Positions 47,330 to 56,691 of a stretch of DNA of 64,000 nt are shown here, piece after piece; the first letter of the stretch is position 1, and each line of letters starts with the position of its first letter. The stretch is from the NCBI RefSeq assembly GCF_900115815.1, contig NZ_FOXV01000002.1:1-64000 (forward strand), given 5' to 3'. The notes beneath the pieces are model-generated. The model was not told the origin of the DNA, did no database searches, and saw only the letters and a list, made by a program, of their open reading frames with translations. Position numbers and translations under genes: made by a program. The DNA is from Roseivivax halotolerans. GTDB lineage: Bacteria; Pseudomonadota; Alphaproteobacteria; Rhodobacterales; Rhodobacteraceae.

Positions 47330-48316
47330 TCACCCGGCGACCTTGAGAACGATCTTGCCGATATGGGTCGAGCCTTCCATCCTCCGATGCGCCTCTGCCG
47401 CCTCTTCGAGCGGGAATTCGGAATCCATGATCGGTCCGATCCGCCCGGCATCGAGAAGCGGCCAGACATGCTCTTTCAGCGCCTCGGCGATGCGCGCCTT
47501 CGCGAGATCCGATTGCGGACGCAAGGTCGAGCCGGTGATCGTCAGGCGGCGCACCATAAGCGGCGCGAAATTGACCTCGGCCTTTGGCCCGCCCAGGAAC
47601 GCGATCTGCACGAGCCGGCCGTCATCGGCGAGCGCCTTGAGGTTGCGCGGGATGTAATCGCCCCCCACCATGTCGAGGATGAGGTTCGCGCCGCCCTCGG
47701 CCTTCAGGATCTCGACGAAATCCTCCTCTCGGTAATTGATCGCGCGCTCCGCGCCGAGTTTCTCGCACGCCGCGCACTTGTCTGCGGAGCCGGCTGTCGC
47801 GAAGACGCGCGCGCCGAAATGATGCGCGAGCTGGATCGCGGTCGTGCCGATCCCGGAGGAGCCGCCATGCACGAGAAAAACTTCGCCGCCTTCAAGCCCG
47901 CCTCGCTGGAACACGTTCGACCAGACGGTGAAATAGGTCTCGGGCAGGCAGGCCGCTTCCTTCATGCCCATGCCAGCGGGCACGGGCAGGCAATGATCGG
48001 CTGGCGTGACCGCATATTCCGCGTATCCCCCGCCCGGCAGCAGCGCACAGACGGTGTCGCCGATGGACAGCCCGGTCGCGCCGGGGCCAAGCGCGACGAC
48101 CTCGCCGGAGGCTTCGAGCCCCGGCAGATCGGACGCTTCGGGGGGCGGTGCGTAATTGCCCGCACGCTGGAGCGCATCGGGGCGGTTCACACCCGCATAG
48201 GCGATCTTGAGAAGAACCTGTCCGTGGCCGGGTTCGGGCCTCTCGCGCGTGACGGGGACCAGAACCTCGGGCCCGCCGCTTTCAGAAATCTCCACCGCGC
48301 GCATCGTCTCAGACAT
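47330..48316 (-). CDS. NAD(P)H quinone oxidoreductase (PIG3 family)
   Basis: A 328-aa zinc-free medium-chain reductase of the PIG3 group. The start MSETMRAVEISESGGPEVL is typical, followed by the quinone/substrate-pocket GVNRPDALQRAGNYAPPPEASDLPGLEASGEV and the nucleotide-binding VHGGSSGIGTTAIQLAHHFGARVFATAGSADK. A paralogue of the gene at 45689, with the methyltransferase between them. It may run as a three-gene operon with both neighbours. Confidence 0.93.
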   Translation of the reverse strand: MSETMRAVEISESGGPEVLVPVTRERPEPGHGQVLLKIAYAGVNRPDALQRAGNYAPPPEASDLPGLEASGEVVALGPGATGLSIGDTVCALLPGGGYAEYAVTPADHCLPVPAGMGMKEAACLPETYFTVWSNVFQRGGLEGGEVFLVHGGSSGIGTTAIQLAHHFGARVFATAGSADKCAACEKLGAERAINYREEDFVEILKAEGGANLILDMVGGDYIPRNLKALADDGRLVQIAFLGGPKAEVNFAPLMVRRLTITGSTLRPQSDLAKARIAEALKEHVWPLLDAGRIGPIMDSEFPLEEAAEAHRRMEGSTHIGKIVLKVAG

Positions 48317-48413
48317 CGTCTCGCTCCTCTATCGCTTGGCGCGGAGACTGGCCAATCGCCGCAGCGGGGGCAACCGGATTGCGCGCGCCCGAACCAGCGC
48401 TAGAGTGGCGCGC

Positions 48414-48746
48414 ATGATCTGGGTGTCTTTCCTCGTGAATATCGCCGTGCTGGTGCCGGTCCTCGTCGGGCTCGTGCGCGGCATCAAGGGCATGGACGGC
48501 GCTTTCGGCCCCGACACGCCGTCGCGGCGCATCCTTGCCTGCGTCTACGCTACGATCCTTCTGGCCTCGCTCGCCGCTTTGGTCTTTCCCGACAAGGCCG
48601 CAGAGATCGCGCATACGCTGTTTCCGCTGCAGATCCTCTACAAGATCCTGACCCTGCCCGCGCTCGGCCTCCGCCATCCCGTGGCCCGTGCGAATGCCGC
48701 CATCGCGGTGCTTCACACGGTCACGATGGTCACGCTTTACACCTGA
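48414..48746 (+). CDS. Hypothetical membrane protein, 110 aa
   Basis: A 110-aa protein with about three hydrophobic segments (VSFLVNIAVLVPVLVGLV, ACVYATILLASLAALVF, IAVLHTVTMVTLYT) and a short loop rich in Arg/Asp. No domain is recognised. A start further upstream is possible but would run antisense through the oxidoreductase promoter region; ATG 48414 follows GGCGCGC without an obvious ribosome site. It converges with the COQ9 gene, overlapping by 10 nt. Confidence 0.6.
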   Translation: MIWVSFLVNIAVLVPVLVGLVRGIKGMDGAFGPDTPSRRILACVYATILLASLAALVFPDKAAEIAHTLFPLQILYKILTLPALGLRHPVARANAAIAVLHTVTMVTLYT

Positions 48747-49420
48747 TCGGAGCGCATCTGGCCGGGCAGATCATCCCGCTTTCGCGGCGGCTTGATCGCA
48801 GCGCCGAGCCGGTTCGGCACGGCCATGAGGCGCGACAGGACGGGGTTCTTGTTGATCCGCGCCTTGGCATCTTCGATCTTCATCACATCGTCGATGCGGC
48901 GGTCCAGGAAATCCCAGGTCGCCTGACTGTCAATCGAATCGTCACCTAGCCAATAGAGCACGGTCGAGGAATACACGCCCGAAAGCGTCGCGCGCTTGGT
49001 GTACCAGTTCACATCGTCAGACGTGTCGCCGAGCGTGGTCCAGATCGCGTCCGCCGTGCCCCAAATCGCCTTCGCGCCATCGGGCGCATAGGGCGGCAGC
49101 GAAAAGAGCGTCGTGCCCCGCCGCACCGCCTCGCGATCCTCCGCGGCCTTGATCCGCGTCCGCACGGCGAAAGCAACCTTGTCGCGAAAGCGCATGCCCG
49201 AGAGGTCAGCCTCCTTGAGCTTGGCGATCATCGCCTCGTCGCCCCGCTTGTGAAAGGCAAGCGCGAGGTCGACGGCGCCGCGCGGGAACAGCGCCTTCGC
49301 GACGGTCGGATCGACCTCGGAATCCTCGATGGCGGCGCGGAAGCTCGTCTCTGTCCAGCCATCGAACGGGACATGCATCAGGGCGGCATCGATGAGCTTG
49401 TCGCGGGTATCGTCGGTCAT
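48737..49420 (-). CDS. COQ9 family ubiquinone biosynthesis protein
   Basis: A 227-aa helical protein of the COQ9 family, which binds lipid and helps COQ7/UbiF hydroxylate the ubiquinone ring. The N-terminal region resembles a TetR-like fold (FDGWTETSFRAAIEDSEVDPTVAKALFPRGAVDLALAFHKRGDE). The family signature continues with NWYTKRATLSGVYSSTVLYWLGDDS and DFLDRRIDDVMKIEDAK. ATG 49420 is chosen over an upstream extension of 13 codons. It is divergent from rpsU across 115 nt. Confidence 0.93.
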   Translation of the reverse strand: MTDDTRDKLIDAALMHVPFDGWTETSFRAAIEDSEVDPTVAKALFPRGAVDLALAFHKRGDEAMIAKLKEADLSGMRFRDKVAFAVRTRIKAAEDREAVRRGTTLFSLPPYAPDGAKAIWGTADAIWTTLGDTSDDVNWYTKRATLSGVYSSTVLYWLGDDSIDSQATWDFLDRRIDDVMKIEDAKARINKNPVLSRLMAVPNRLGAAIKPPRKRDDLPGQMRSDQV

Positions 49421-49535
49421 GGCGCCTCTCTGGCTGGTTGTCTGCGGTACCCTAGACAAGCTAGCGAGCCTTTGCTATACGGCCACCTCCTGCAAATTTC
49501 ATTGCAACTCAACTTAGGAAGGTGGTGACAACCAC

Positions 49536-49742
49536 ATGCAGGTAAGTGTTCGCGACAACAACGTCGATCAGGCACTTCGTGCGCTGAAGAAGAAACTCCA
49601 GCGTGAGGGCGTGTTTCGGGAAATGAAGCTTCGGCAACATTTCGAGAAACCCTCCGAGAAGAAAGCCCGAGAGAAGGCCGAAGCGATCCGCCGTGCGCGC
49701 AAGCTGGCGCGCAAGAAGGCACAGCGCGAAGGCATGCTCTGA
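49536..49742 (+). CDS. rpsU: 30S ribosomal protein S21
   Basis: S21 (68 aa) is a small basic protein of the 30S platform that aids initiation. It starts [25 protein letters not shown] and ends in a run of basic residues ([14 protein letters not shown]), as in the family. The upstream sequence AGGAAGGTGGTG (49516-49527) is an extended ribosome-binding region with a close match to the anti-SD, separated by 8 nt from the ATG. A terminator follows. In this window it is not linked to dnaG-rpoD. Confidence 0.97.
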   Translation: MQVSVRDNNVDQALRALKKKLQREGVFREMKLRQHFEKPSEKKAREKAEAIRRARKLARKKAQREGML

Positions 49743-49785
49743 GCTGCCAGATTGAACACTGAGGGCGCTTAGCCCGAGTGAGACG

Positions 49786-49815
49786 ACCCCCGCCGGTGGA
49801 AACCGCGGGGGTTTG
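49786..49815 (+). terminator. Terminator after rpsU
   Basis: ACCCCCGC and GCGGGGGT (8 bp) pair around an 11-nt loop, followed by a T-rich run (TTTGTCGCTTTT). It lies 44 nt after the rpsU stop. Confidence 0.75.
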
Positions 49816-49861
49816 TCGCTTTTGGGGGGCTTCTCCGGTTTCGGCCCGACGTTTTCTCCGC

Positions 49862-51457
49862 TCACCCGCCCCGCGCAGCTTGCAAGATCATGTCGCTCGC
49901 CTTTTCGGCAATCATCACCGTCGGCGCGTTCGTGTTGCCCGATGTGATGGTGGGCATCACGCTCGCATCGACAACCCGCAGACCCTCCGTGCCCCGTAGC
50001 CGCAACGCCCCGTCGAGCGGCGCGGCCTCGTCCGTACCCATCCGCACCGTTCCCACCGGATGGAAGATCGTCGTGCCTATATCACCTGCCGCGCGCGCGA
50101 GGTCGGCGTCGCTCTCGATCTGCGCGCCCGGTTTCATCTCTTCCGGCGCATAGCTGGCCATCGGGCCCTCCGTCATGATCCGCCGCGTCAGCCGGATCGC
50201 GTCGATCGCAACCCGGCGGTCGCCTTCGGTCGACAGGTAATTCGGCGCGATCTCCGGCGCGTCCCGGAAATCGTTGGACGTCAGCCGCACATGCCCCCGG
50301 CTCTCTGGGCGCAGGTTGCACACGCTTGCGGTGATCGCCGGGAACGGATCGAGCGGCTCGCCGAACGCCGGCAGCGATAGCGGTTGCACATGGTATTCGA
50401 GGTCCGGCGTTTCGAGCCCGGCGCGCGATTTGGCGAACGCGCCGAGTTGCGACGGCGCCATGGACATCGGCCCGGATCGGCTCACAAGGTATTCCAGCCC
50501 GATCCGGGCCTTACCCCAGAGCGAATTGGCGAGCGTGTTCAGCGTCTTCGCACCTGTCAGCCGCCAGGAACAGCGCAGTTGCAGATGGTCCTGAAGATTG
50601 CCGCCGATCGCGGAAATGTCGCGCCGCACCTCGATTCCGTGCGCTGCCAGATGATCGGCGGGCCCGAGCCCCGAGAGCATCAGGATCTGCGGCGAGCCGA
50701 TCGCGCCTGCCGAAAGGATCACCTCGGCCCGCGCGCGCGCCTCGCGCCGCACGCCGCCTTGCTCGAAGCCGAGGCCCGTGACGCGGGCGCCGTCGAAGGT
50801 CAGCCCCGTCACCTGGGCCCCTGTCTCTATCCTGAGCCGAGCCTTGTCCGCGCCCTTGAGGAAGGCCGAGGCCATCGAGACCCGCCATCCGCGCTTCTGG
50901 CTGACACGGAAATAGCCGACGCCCTCGTTGTTGCCGGTGTTGAAATCCCGCGTCTTCGGCAGGCCGGCCGCGTGGGCCGCTTCCATCCAGTCGTCGAGCA
51001 CCTTCCAGCTCAGCCGCTGGTCCTCGATCCTCCAAGGCCCGCCCGCGCCGTGCATGTCGCTGGACCCGTCGACGTAATCCTCGCTCTTGAGAAAATAGGG
51101 CAGCACGTCGTCCCAGCCCCAACCGGACAGGCCGCTCTGCCGCCAGCCGTCATAATCCGCCGCCTGCCCGCGCAGGTAGAGCATCCCGTTGATCGCCGAG
51201 CAGCCCCCGAGGATGCGCCCCCTCGGATACAGGAGCGAGCGCCCGTTGAGGCCCGGCTCCGCCCGCGTGCGAAACATCCAGTCGGTGCGCGGATTGCCGA
51301 TGCAGTAAAGATACCCCATCGGGATATGCACCCAATGGTAATTGTCGCGCCCGCCCGCCTCCAGGAGCAGGACGGAATGGCCCGCATCGGACAAGCGGCG
51401 CGCCAGAACGCAGCCTGCGCTGCCCGCGCCCACGACGATGTAGTCGGTTTCGATCAC
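49862..51457 (-). CDS. GMC family oxidoreductase (choline dehydrogenase-like)
   Basis: A 531-aa flavoprotein of the glucose-methanol-choline family. The FAD-binding motif is DYIVVGAGSAGCVLARRLSD near the N-terminus, and GRILGGCSAINGMLYLRG is the first GMC signature. The second signature region near the C-terminus, IGTTIFHPVGTVRMG, carries the catalytic histidine, and the final block is NTNAPTVMIAEKASDMI. It may oxidise an alcohol such as choline, but no betB or transporter is next to it, so the substrate is open. GTG 51457 is used, with GGAGGAG upstream. Confidence 0.9.
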   Translation of the reverse strand: MIETDYIVVGAGSAGCVLARRLSDAGHSVLLLEAGGRDNYHWVHIPMGYLYCIGNPRTDWMFRTRAEPGLNGRSLLYPRGRILGGCSAINGMLYLRGQAADYDGWRQSGLSGWGWDDVLPYFLKSEDYVDGSSDMHGAGGPWRIEDQRLSWKVLDDWMEAAHAAGLPKTRDFNTGNNEGVGYFRVSQKRGWRVSMASAFLKGADKARLRIETGAQVTGLTFDGARVTGLGFEQGGVRREARARAEVILSAGAIGSPQILMLSGLGPADHLAAHGIEVRRDISAIGGNLQDHLQLRCSWRLTGAKTLNTLANSLWGKARIGLEYLVSRSGPMSMAPSQLGAFAKSRAGLETPDLEYHVQPLSLPAFGEPLDPFPAITASVCNLRPESRGHVRLTSNDFRDAPEIAPNYLSTEGDRRVAIDAIRLTRRIMTEGPMASYAPEEMKPGAQIESDADLARAAGDIGTTIFHPVGTVRMGTDEAAPLDGALRLRGTEGLRVVDASVMPTITSGNTNAPTVMIAEKASDMILQAARGG

Positions 51458-51512
51458 GGCTCTCCTCCCCCGAGCTGCAGGCTCGCCCATGCCGCGGCCG
51501 GGCGCAAGACGC

Positions 51513-51971
51513 TCAGAGCGGCAGCGCGGTCGTCTGCGAGACCCCTCGCAGCGAAAACGACGAATGCATCTGCGCGACGCCCGGCAAGCGCGTCAGGTAT
51601 TGCCGGTGAATGCGCGCGAAATCCTCCGTATCCTCGGCCACGATCTTCACGAGGTAATCCGCCGTCCCCGCCATCAGGTGACACTCGAGCACGTTCGGGA
51701 TGCGCCGGATCGCGGTCTCGAACGCATCGAGCGTCTCGTCCGATTGGTGGGTCAGCGTGATCTCGACGAAGATCGTCGCCGAGAGGCGCACCTTGCGCGG
51801 ATCGACCAGCGCGACATAGCCCGCCACGTAGCCTTCGGCCTCGAGCCGCGCGACACGGCGATGACAGGCCGAGGGCGACAGGCCCGCCGCCTCCGCAAGA
51901 TCGGCATTCGAGATCCGCCCGCGCTTCTGCAGAAGCCGCAACAGCCGACTGTCCATCGTATCGAGTGACAT
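51513..51971 (-). CDS. Lrp/AsnC-family transcriptional regulator
   Basis: A 152-aa regulator of the Lrp/AsnC family. The N-terminal helix-turn-helix is ISNADLAEAAGLSPSACHRRVARLEAEG, and the ligand-sensing RAM domain starts near residue 65 (ATIFVEITLTHQ) with a tail that includes GTADYLVKIVAEDTEDF. It is divergent from the alanine dehydrogenase gene, so it probably acts as an AldR-type activator/repressor responding to alanine, an inference from position. ATG 51971 is preferred to an upstream frame extension. Confidence 0.91.
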   Translation of the reverse strand: MSLDTMDSRLLRLLQKRGRISNADLAEAAGLSPSACHRRVARLEAEGYVAGYVALVDPRKVRLSATIFVEITLTHQSDETLDAFETAIRRIPNVLECHLMAGTADYLVKIVAEDTEDFARIHRQYLTRLPGVAQMHSSFSLRGVSQTTALPL

Positions 51972-51972
51972 G

Positions 51973-52012
51973 ATGCGCGAAGATCCTTCGACCAAACCAG
52001 GTTTTCGCGCAT
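51973..52012. promoter_or_regulatory. Inverted repeat between lrp-type and ald genes
   Basis: ATGCGCGAA (51973-51981) and TTCGCGCAT (52004-52012) are exact inverted copies 22 nt apart, starting just upstream of the regulator's ATG and 97 nt before ald. A likely Lrp-type binding site for divergent control. Confidence 0.5.
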
Positions 52013-52108
52013 GAATATTGCCCGTTCTACCCCCGAAGACCAGAGGATTGCCGAGGACATTGCGCGTGCCCTCTGCGAGCCTCTTGGCAAATCAGAGGAG
52101 GAGTTGCC

Positions 52109-53233
52109 ATGAAGATCGGATGTCCCAAGGAAATCAAGGCGCAGGAATTCCGCGTCGGCCTCACGCCGGAAGCGGCAGGCGAGGCCATCGCGCATGGCCA
52201 CGAGGTGCTGATCGAGACCGGAGCCGGCGCAGGCGCGGGCTTCGAGGACGACGCCTATACGAGCCTTGGCGCGCGGATCGTACAAACCGCCGAGGAGATC
52301 TTCGCCGAAGCCGAGATGGTGGTGAAGGTGAAAGAGCCCCAGCCCGCAGAGCGACGCATGCTGCGCGAAGGCCAGGTGCTCTTTACCTATCTCCACCTTG
52401 CGCCCGACCCCGAACAGACGCGCGAGCTGATGGAAAGCGGCGCGACCTGCATCGCCTACGAGACCGTGACTGACGGCAAGGGCGGCCTGCCGCTTCTCGC
52501 GCCGATGTCCGAGGTCGCGGGCAAGCTCGCACCGCAAATGGGCGCCTGGACCTTGCAGAAGGCCAATGGCGGACGCGGCGTGCTGATGGGCGGCGTGCCG
52601 GGCGTGATGCCTGCCAACGTCGTGGTGATCGGCGGCGGCATCGTCGGCACCAATGCGGCGCGGGTTGCCGCGGGCATGGGCGCGGACGTGACGGTGCTCG
52701 ACCGCTCCCTGCCCCGTCTGCGCCATCTCGACGAAGCCTTCCGCGGGGTGTTCAAGACCGCCTATGCCAGCCGCGCCGCCACGGCCGAGCTGGTGGCCGA
52801 GGCCGACATGGTCATCGGCGCGGTGCTCATCCCCGGCGCCGCCGCGCCGAAGCTCGTCACCCGCGATCAGCTCTCCGAGATGAAGCCAGGCGCGGCGCTC
52901 GTCGATGTTGCGATCGACCAGGGCGGGTGCTTCGAGACCTCGAAGGCCACGACGCACCAGGATCCGGTCTACGAGGTGGACGGGATCATGCATTACTGCG
53001 TCGCCAACATGCCGGGCGCAGTCGCGCGCTCCTCCACGATGGCGCTCGGCAACGCGACCATGCCGCATATGCTGGCGCTGGCCGACAAGGGCTGGCAGCA
53101 AGCGATGATCGACGATCCCAACCTCATGGAAGGGCTCAATGTCCATGCGGGCAAGCTGACCTATTACGCGGTCGGCCGGGCGCTCGGCCTCGACGTCACC
53201 TCGCCGCAGCTCATCCTCAAGGGTGGCGACTGA
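52109..53233 (+). CDS. ald: Alanine dehydrogenase
   Basis: Alanine dehydrogenase (374 aa) interconverts L-alanine and pyruvate plus ammonia with NAD. It starts [22 protein letters not shown] with the substrate Arg, has [23 protein letters not shown], the NAD-binding [30 protein letters not shown], and the catalytic-type [16 protein letters not shown] block. Length is typical. It probably lets the cell use alanine or store nitrogen, and is likely controlled by the divergent Lrp-type protein. GGAGG precedes ATG 52109. Confidence 0.96.
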   Translation: MKIGCPKEIKAQEFRVGLTPEAAGEAIAHGHEVLIETGAGAGAGFEDDAYTSLGARIVQTAEEIFAEAEMVVKVKEPQPAERRMLREGQVLFTYLHLAPDPEQTRELMESGATCIAYETVTDGKGGLPLLAPMSEVAGKLAPQMGAWTLQKANGGRGVLMGGVPGVMPANVVVIGGGIVGTNAARVAAGMGADVTVLDRSLPRLRHLDEAFRGVFKTAYASRAATAELVAEADMVIGAVLIPGAAAPKLVTRDQLSEMKPGAALVDVAIDQGGCFETSKATTHQDPVYEVDGIMHYCVANMPGAVARSSTMALGNATMPHMLALADKGWQQAMIDDPNLMEGLNVHAGKLTYYAVGRALGLDVTSPQLILKGGD

Positions 53234-53296
53234 GCCCTTCTTCGGGTTGGTCCAAATACCCGGGGAGCGCGAGGGGCTGGCCCCTCGCATCTGCCA

Positions 53297-53695
53297 TCAG
53301 GGGTCGAGAGCCACCTGCTGGTAGAGGCATCCCTCCTCGGCATCGAAACTCTGCGCGCGGCCCGTCAGACGCTCGGGCCGCTCGAAATCGGCGCAGATCC
53401 GGTATTCTTCCTTGTCCACGATCTCGTAGCGATAGGGCGCATCCGTATAGGGATCGTTGAGGCGCACATCGTAGCGGCATGACGCGCTTTCGGTCAGATC
53501 CTGCGGCAGGACATTGCCCTCCGTCGTCGCCTTGCAGGTGACGAGCGATGTCAGCGACAGAAGATCGGAGAAGCGGGTTTCGTCGCGCGCTTCCATCCGC
53601 CCGGCCTGCGGACCGCCGACTTGCCAGAGCGCGGCCACGACCAGGAGCACGGCCAACCCGGTGACGCCCGCCACGGCGATACGATCGGGCGTCAT
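53297..53695 (-). CDS. Hypothetical membrane-anchored protein, 132 aa
   Basis: A 132-aa protein with one N-terminal membrane segment (VAGVTGLAVLLVVAALW, about 8-26) and a soluble remainder containing four cysteines (VTCKATT, SCRYD, ICADF, GCLYQ) and an acidic middle. The four cysteines suggest two disulfides in the periplasm. No family is recognised. Its ATG overlaps the stop of the upstream DUF5671 gene by 4 nt, so they are translationally coupled. Confidence 0.65.
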   Translation of the reverse strand: MTPDRIAVAGVTGLAVLLVVAALWQVGGPQAGRMEARDETRFSDLLSLTSLVTCKATTEGNVLPQDLTESASCRYDVRLNDPYTDAPYRYEIVDKEEYRICADFERPERLTGRAQSFDAEEGCLYQQVALDP

Positions 53696-54327
53696 GCGCG
53701 CGCTCCTTCGGCCATGAGGCCCCTGAGATAGAGGAAGACCAGCCCGGCCGCGGCAGCGACCAGCGCCGCCTTGGCTACGAAGCGGATCGTCAGATCCCCC
53801 GACAGGAACGCGTAAAGGACCGCCACGGCATCGCAGATAAGCGCCGCCGCCGCGAGAAACAGCAGGACATGGCCGAGCCAGGCCCGCGTCGAGGACCGTC
53901 CTCCCGCCGGATCGCTCTGCCGGTTCACGACCATTCTGCGGTCAAGCAGCAGGAACAGCGGCACGAAGATCACGAGGTTCGCGATCGACCATCGCATCGT
54001 CCACGAGAAGCCGGACCGCCAGGGACGATCGGCGGCATCGGGAAACCACACGTTTATGAGCGAGAAGCCGAGCGAGATGATATAGCCGATACTGGCCCCG
54101 AGCGCGAGGAACAGGACGCCGTAGAGAAAGGCGTCGCGCGCGCCGAGCGCAGGCTGCGGACGCGGCACCGGCATTCCGCCCGGACCGTCAGCCCATTGAC
54201 CGAGCGCGCGAGCGATCTCGGCCTCGGACCATCCGACATCCGCAAGGGCGGCGCTGATTTCCGCGCGCGCCGTGCCGCGCGCCAGGGCCTCGCGCACGAA
54301 GGCGTCCCGGCGTTCCTCCGGCCGCAC
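53692..54327 (-). CDS. DUF5671-like membrane protein
   Basis: A 211-aa protein with four hydrophobic segments (about 65-90, 107-127, 148-172, 180-203) and an N-terminal soluble helical domain of about 48 residues (RDAFVREALARGTARAEISAALADVGWSEAEIARAL), as in DUF5671 proteins. The role is unknown; it is likely an inner-membrane protein. The GTG start at 54327 lies 6 nt after the DUF1244 stop, and the downstream small protein overlaps its stop by 4 nt. Confidence 0.7.
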   Translation of the reverse strand: MRPEERRDAFVREALARGTARAEISAALADVGWSEAEIARALGQWADGPGGMPVPRPQPALGARDAFLYGVLFLALGASIGYIISLGFSLINVWFPDAADRPWRSGFSWTMRWSIANLVIFVPLFLLLDRRMVVNRQSDPAGGRSSTRAWLGHVLLFLAAAALICDAVAVLYAFLSGDLTIRFVAKAALVAAAAGLVFLYLRGLMAEGARA

Positions 54328-54333
54328 CGGGCG

Positions 54334-54648
54334 CTACTCCTTCGAACCCACGTTCTGCGCGAAGGCGGTCTCGAAGGCGGTCTGTTTGTCGGCCCCGGCT
54401 TCGGTCTGGTACTTCGCCTTCCACTCGGACATCGGCATTCCGTAGAAGATCTCGCGCGCCTCTTCCTTGTCCATCTCGATGCCGCGCGCGTTTGCGGCCT
54501 CCTGGTACCAGCGCGACAGGCAGTTCCGGCAGAAGCCCGCAAGGTTCATCATGTCGATGTTCTGCACATCCGTGCGCTCCTCCATCAGGTGCTGTCGCAG
54601 GCCGCGGAAGGCGGCGGCTTCGAGCTCGAGGCGGGTCTGATCGTCCAT
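54334..54648 (-). CDS. DUF1244 domain-containing protein
   Basis: A 104-aa acidic protein of the DUF1244 family. Diagnostic blocks are AFRGLRQHLMEERTDVQNIDMMNLAGFCRNCLSRWYQEAA, with a CRNC pair that could bind metal, and REIFYGMPMSEWKAKYQTEA. The function is not known to me. It is the first gene of a three-gene minus-strand operon (DUF1244, DUF5671-like, small membrane protein) and is divergent from pyk, whose spacer of 222 nt must hold both promoters. Confidence 0.82.
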   Translation of the reverse strand: MDDQTRLELEAAAFRGLRQHLMEERTDVQNIDMMNLAGFCRNCLSRWYQEAANARGIEMDKEEAREIFYGMPMSEWKAKYQTEAGADKQTAFETAFAQNVGSKE

Positions 54649-54870
54649 CTGAGGTCTCCTGATGATCGCTTAAGTCAAAAAATCGTCTCTCTCTGCGGCA
54701 TGTGCAAGGCCCCGCTTGCGCGATGCGTCCCAAGACTTGCGCCGCGCGTCCCTGTTCGGTTGAAGTTGAGCCGGGCGCGACCTTGCGTCATAAGGCGGTC
54801 AACCGATAGCGGTAACAGCTGCAAGAGACCCCAAGCGGACGCCCCAAGGCGCGTCGAGGAGCAGAACGAT

Positions 54871-56316
54871 ATGAGACGGATGCGAAACGTGAAGATCGTG
54901 GCCACGCTGGGCCCGGCCTCCTCGGATTACGAGATGATCCGCAAGCTGCACGAGGCGGGCGCGGATGTGTTCCGGCTCAACATGAGCCACGGCACCCATG
55001 ACGAGATCCGCGAGCGTCACAGGATCATCCGCCAGGTCGAGACCGATCTCGATTCGACGATCGGCATTCTCGCCGACCTTCAGGGGCCGAAACTGCGCGT
55101 CGGAGCTTTCGCCAACGGCGAGGAGGAACTCGAGGAAGGCCAGGACTTCCGGCTCGACCTCACGGATGCGCCCGGCGACAAGTCCCGCGTGACGCTGCCG
55201 CACCCGGAGATTTTCCAGGTGCTCGAACCCGGCGCGTCGCTTCTCGTCAATGACGGCAAGATCCGGCTGCAAGTGAAGGAATGCGGAGAAGATTTCGCCA
55301 ATTGCACGGTCACGGTCGGCGGCACGATCTCCAACCGCAAGGGCGTGAACGTCCCGGACGTGGTGTTGCCGCTGGCGGCGCTCTCCGAGAAGGATCGCGA
55401 GGATCTCGAATTCGTGGCCGATCTTGGCGTCGATTGGCTGGCCCTGTCCTTCGTGCAGCGCGCCGCCGACGTCGAGGAGGCGCGCCGCCTTGCCAAGGGA
55501 CGCGCCGCGATCCTTTCGAAGATCGAGAAACCGGCGGCGGTCAAAGCGTTCGACGAGATTCTCTACGCCTCCGATGGCATCATGGTCGCGCGCGGCGATC
55601 TCGGCGTCGAGTTGCCGGTCCAGAACGTGCCGCCGATCCAGAAGCGGCTCATCCGCAAATGTCGCGCCGCCGCCAAGCCGGTGATCGTGGCGACGCAGAT
55701 GCTCGAATCGATGATCGAGAGCCCGATGCCGACCCGCGCCGAAGTCTCGGACGTGGCAACGGCGATCTACGAAGGCTCGGACGCGATCATGCTGTCGGCG
55801 GAATCGGCGGCGGGCGACTACCCGATCGAGGCCGTGACGACGATGAACAACGTCGCCGAAGAGGTCGAGAACGACCCCACTTATACCGAGATCATCGAAG
55901 CCTCGCGCATCACCGACAAGAAGAGCGTCGCCGACGGTATCGTCGCCGCCGCGCGCGAGATCGCCGAGAGCGCCAAGGTCAAGGCGATCTGCTGCTATAC
56001 GCAATCGGGCACGACCGCGCTTCTGGTGGCCCGCGAGCGTCCGCGCGTGCCGATCCTCGCGCTGTCCTCCTCGATCTCGACGGCGCGGCGCCTCGCGCTC
56101 ACCTGGGGGACGCAATGCGTGACGACCGGAGATCTCGACCGTTTCAAATCGGCGGTGGTCGATGCGGCCAAGGCCGCCCGCAAGCTCGATTATGCAACGT
56201 CCGAAGATCTGATCGTCGTGACCGCGGGTGTGCCCTTCAACACGACCGGCACGACGAACATTCTGCGCGTCGCGCCCTGCGATGAGCGTTTGATCTACGC
56301 CACCGACCCGGAATAA
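54871..56316 (+). CDS. pyk: Pyruvate kinase
   Basis: Pyruvate kinase (481 aa) converts phosphoenolpyruvate and ADP to pyruvate and ATP, the last step of glycolysis. The family start MRRMRNVKIVATLGPASS, the substrate-binding RLNMSHG, and the catalytic lysine/magnesium region ILSKIEKPAAVKAFDEIL with MVARGDLGVELP are all present. The potassium/allosteric domain is at the C-terminus (VTAGVPFNTTGTTNILRV). ATG 54871 is chosen because the in-frame extension upstream is not kinase-like. No other glycolytic gene is adjacent. Confidence 0.97.
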   Translation: MRRMRNVKIVATLGPASSDYEMIRKLHEAGADVFRLNMSHGTHDEIRERHRIIRQVETDLDSTIGILADLQGPKLRVGAFANGEEELEEGQDFRLDLTDAPGDKSRVTLPHPEIFQVLEPGASLLVNDGKIRLQVKECGEDFANCTVTVGGTISNRKGVNVPDVVLPLAALSEKDREDLEFVADLGVDWLALSFVQRAADVEEARRLAKGRAAILSKIEKPAAVKAFDEILYASDGIMVARGDLGVELPVQNVPPIQKRLIRKCRAAAKPVIVATQMLESMIESPMPTRAEVSDVATAIYEGSDAIMLSAESAAGDYPIEAVTTMNNVAEEVENDPTYTEIIEASRITDKKSVADGIVAAAREIAESAKVKAICCYTQSGTTALLVARERPRVPILALSSSISTARRLALTWGTQCVTTGDLDRFKSAVVDAAKAARKLDYATSEDLIVVTAGVPFNTTGTTNILRVAPCDERLIYATDPE

Positions 56317-56348
56317 CCTTTCCGAGGTGATTTGGGTTTGGGGGTGGC

Positions 56349-56570
56349 ATGTCGCCCGACATCGCTTTGGCGTTCGGTGTTCTTCTTGTCGCGCTGGCGA
56401 TCACGTCGATCCTGGCGGCTCTTGCCGAAGGTCGCCGCCCCCTGGTGGGCGGCCTCCTCGTCCTAGGGGGCGCCGCGTCGATATGGCTCGCCTGGCAGCA
56501 AAGCGGCGGCTCCCTGACATTCGAGGATATCCCGATGTCTTTCGTGCGCCTGATCGCCGAATTCCGCTGA
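56349..56570 (+). CDS. Small membrane protein, 73 aa
   Basis: A 73-aa protein with two hydrophobic segments (about 5-25 and 32-50: [20 protein letters not shown] and [17 protein letters not shown]) and a short C-terminal amphipathic tail. It starts 33 nt after pyk on the same strand and could be co-transcribed. No family is recognised. Its gap to the ribosomal protein genes is large, so it probably belongs to the pyk unit. Confidence 0.6.
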   Translation: MSPDIALAFGVLLVALAITSILAALAEGRRPLVGGLLVLGGAASIWLAWQQSGGSLTFEDIPMSFVRLIAEFR

Positions 56571-56691
56571 GGAACGCGGCGCTTGCAATTGGACGCGGCA
56601 GCCCTTAGAGGGACCGCTCACGCCTCGTGCGGCCGGCCAAGTGGCATTGCCGAGTCGCATGGAACGACACTCAAAGTCTGAGGAGATGGAA

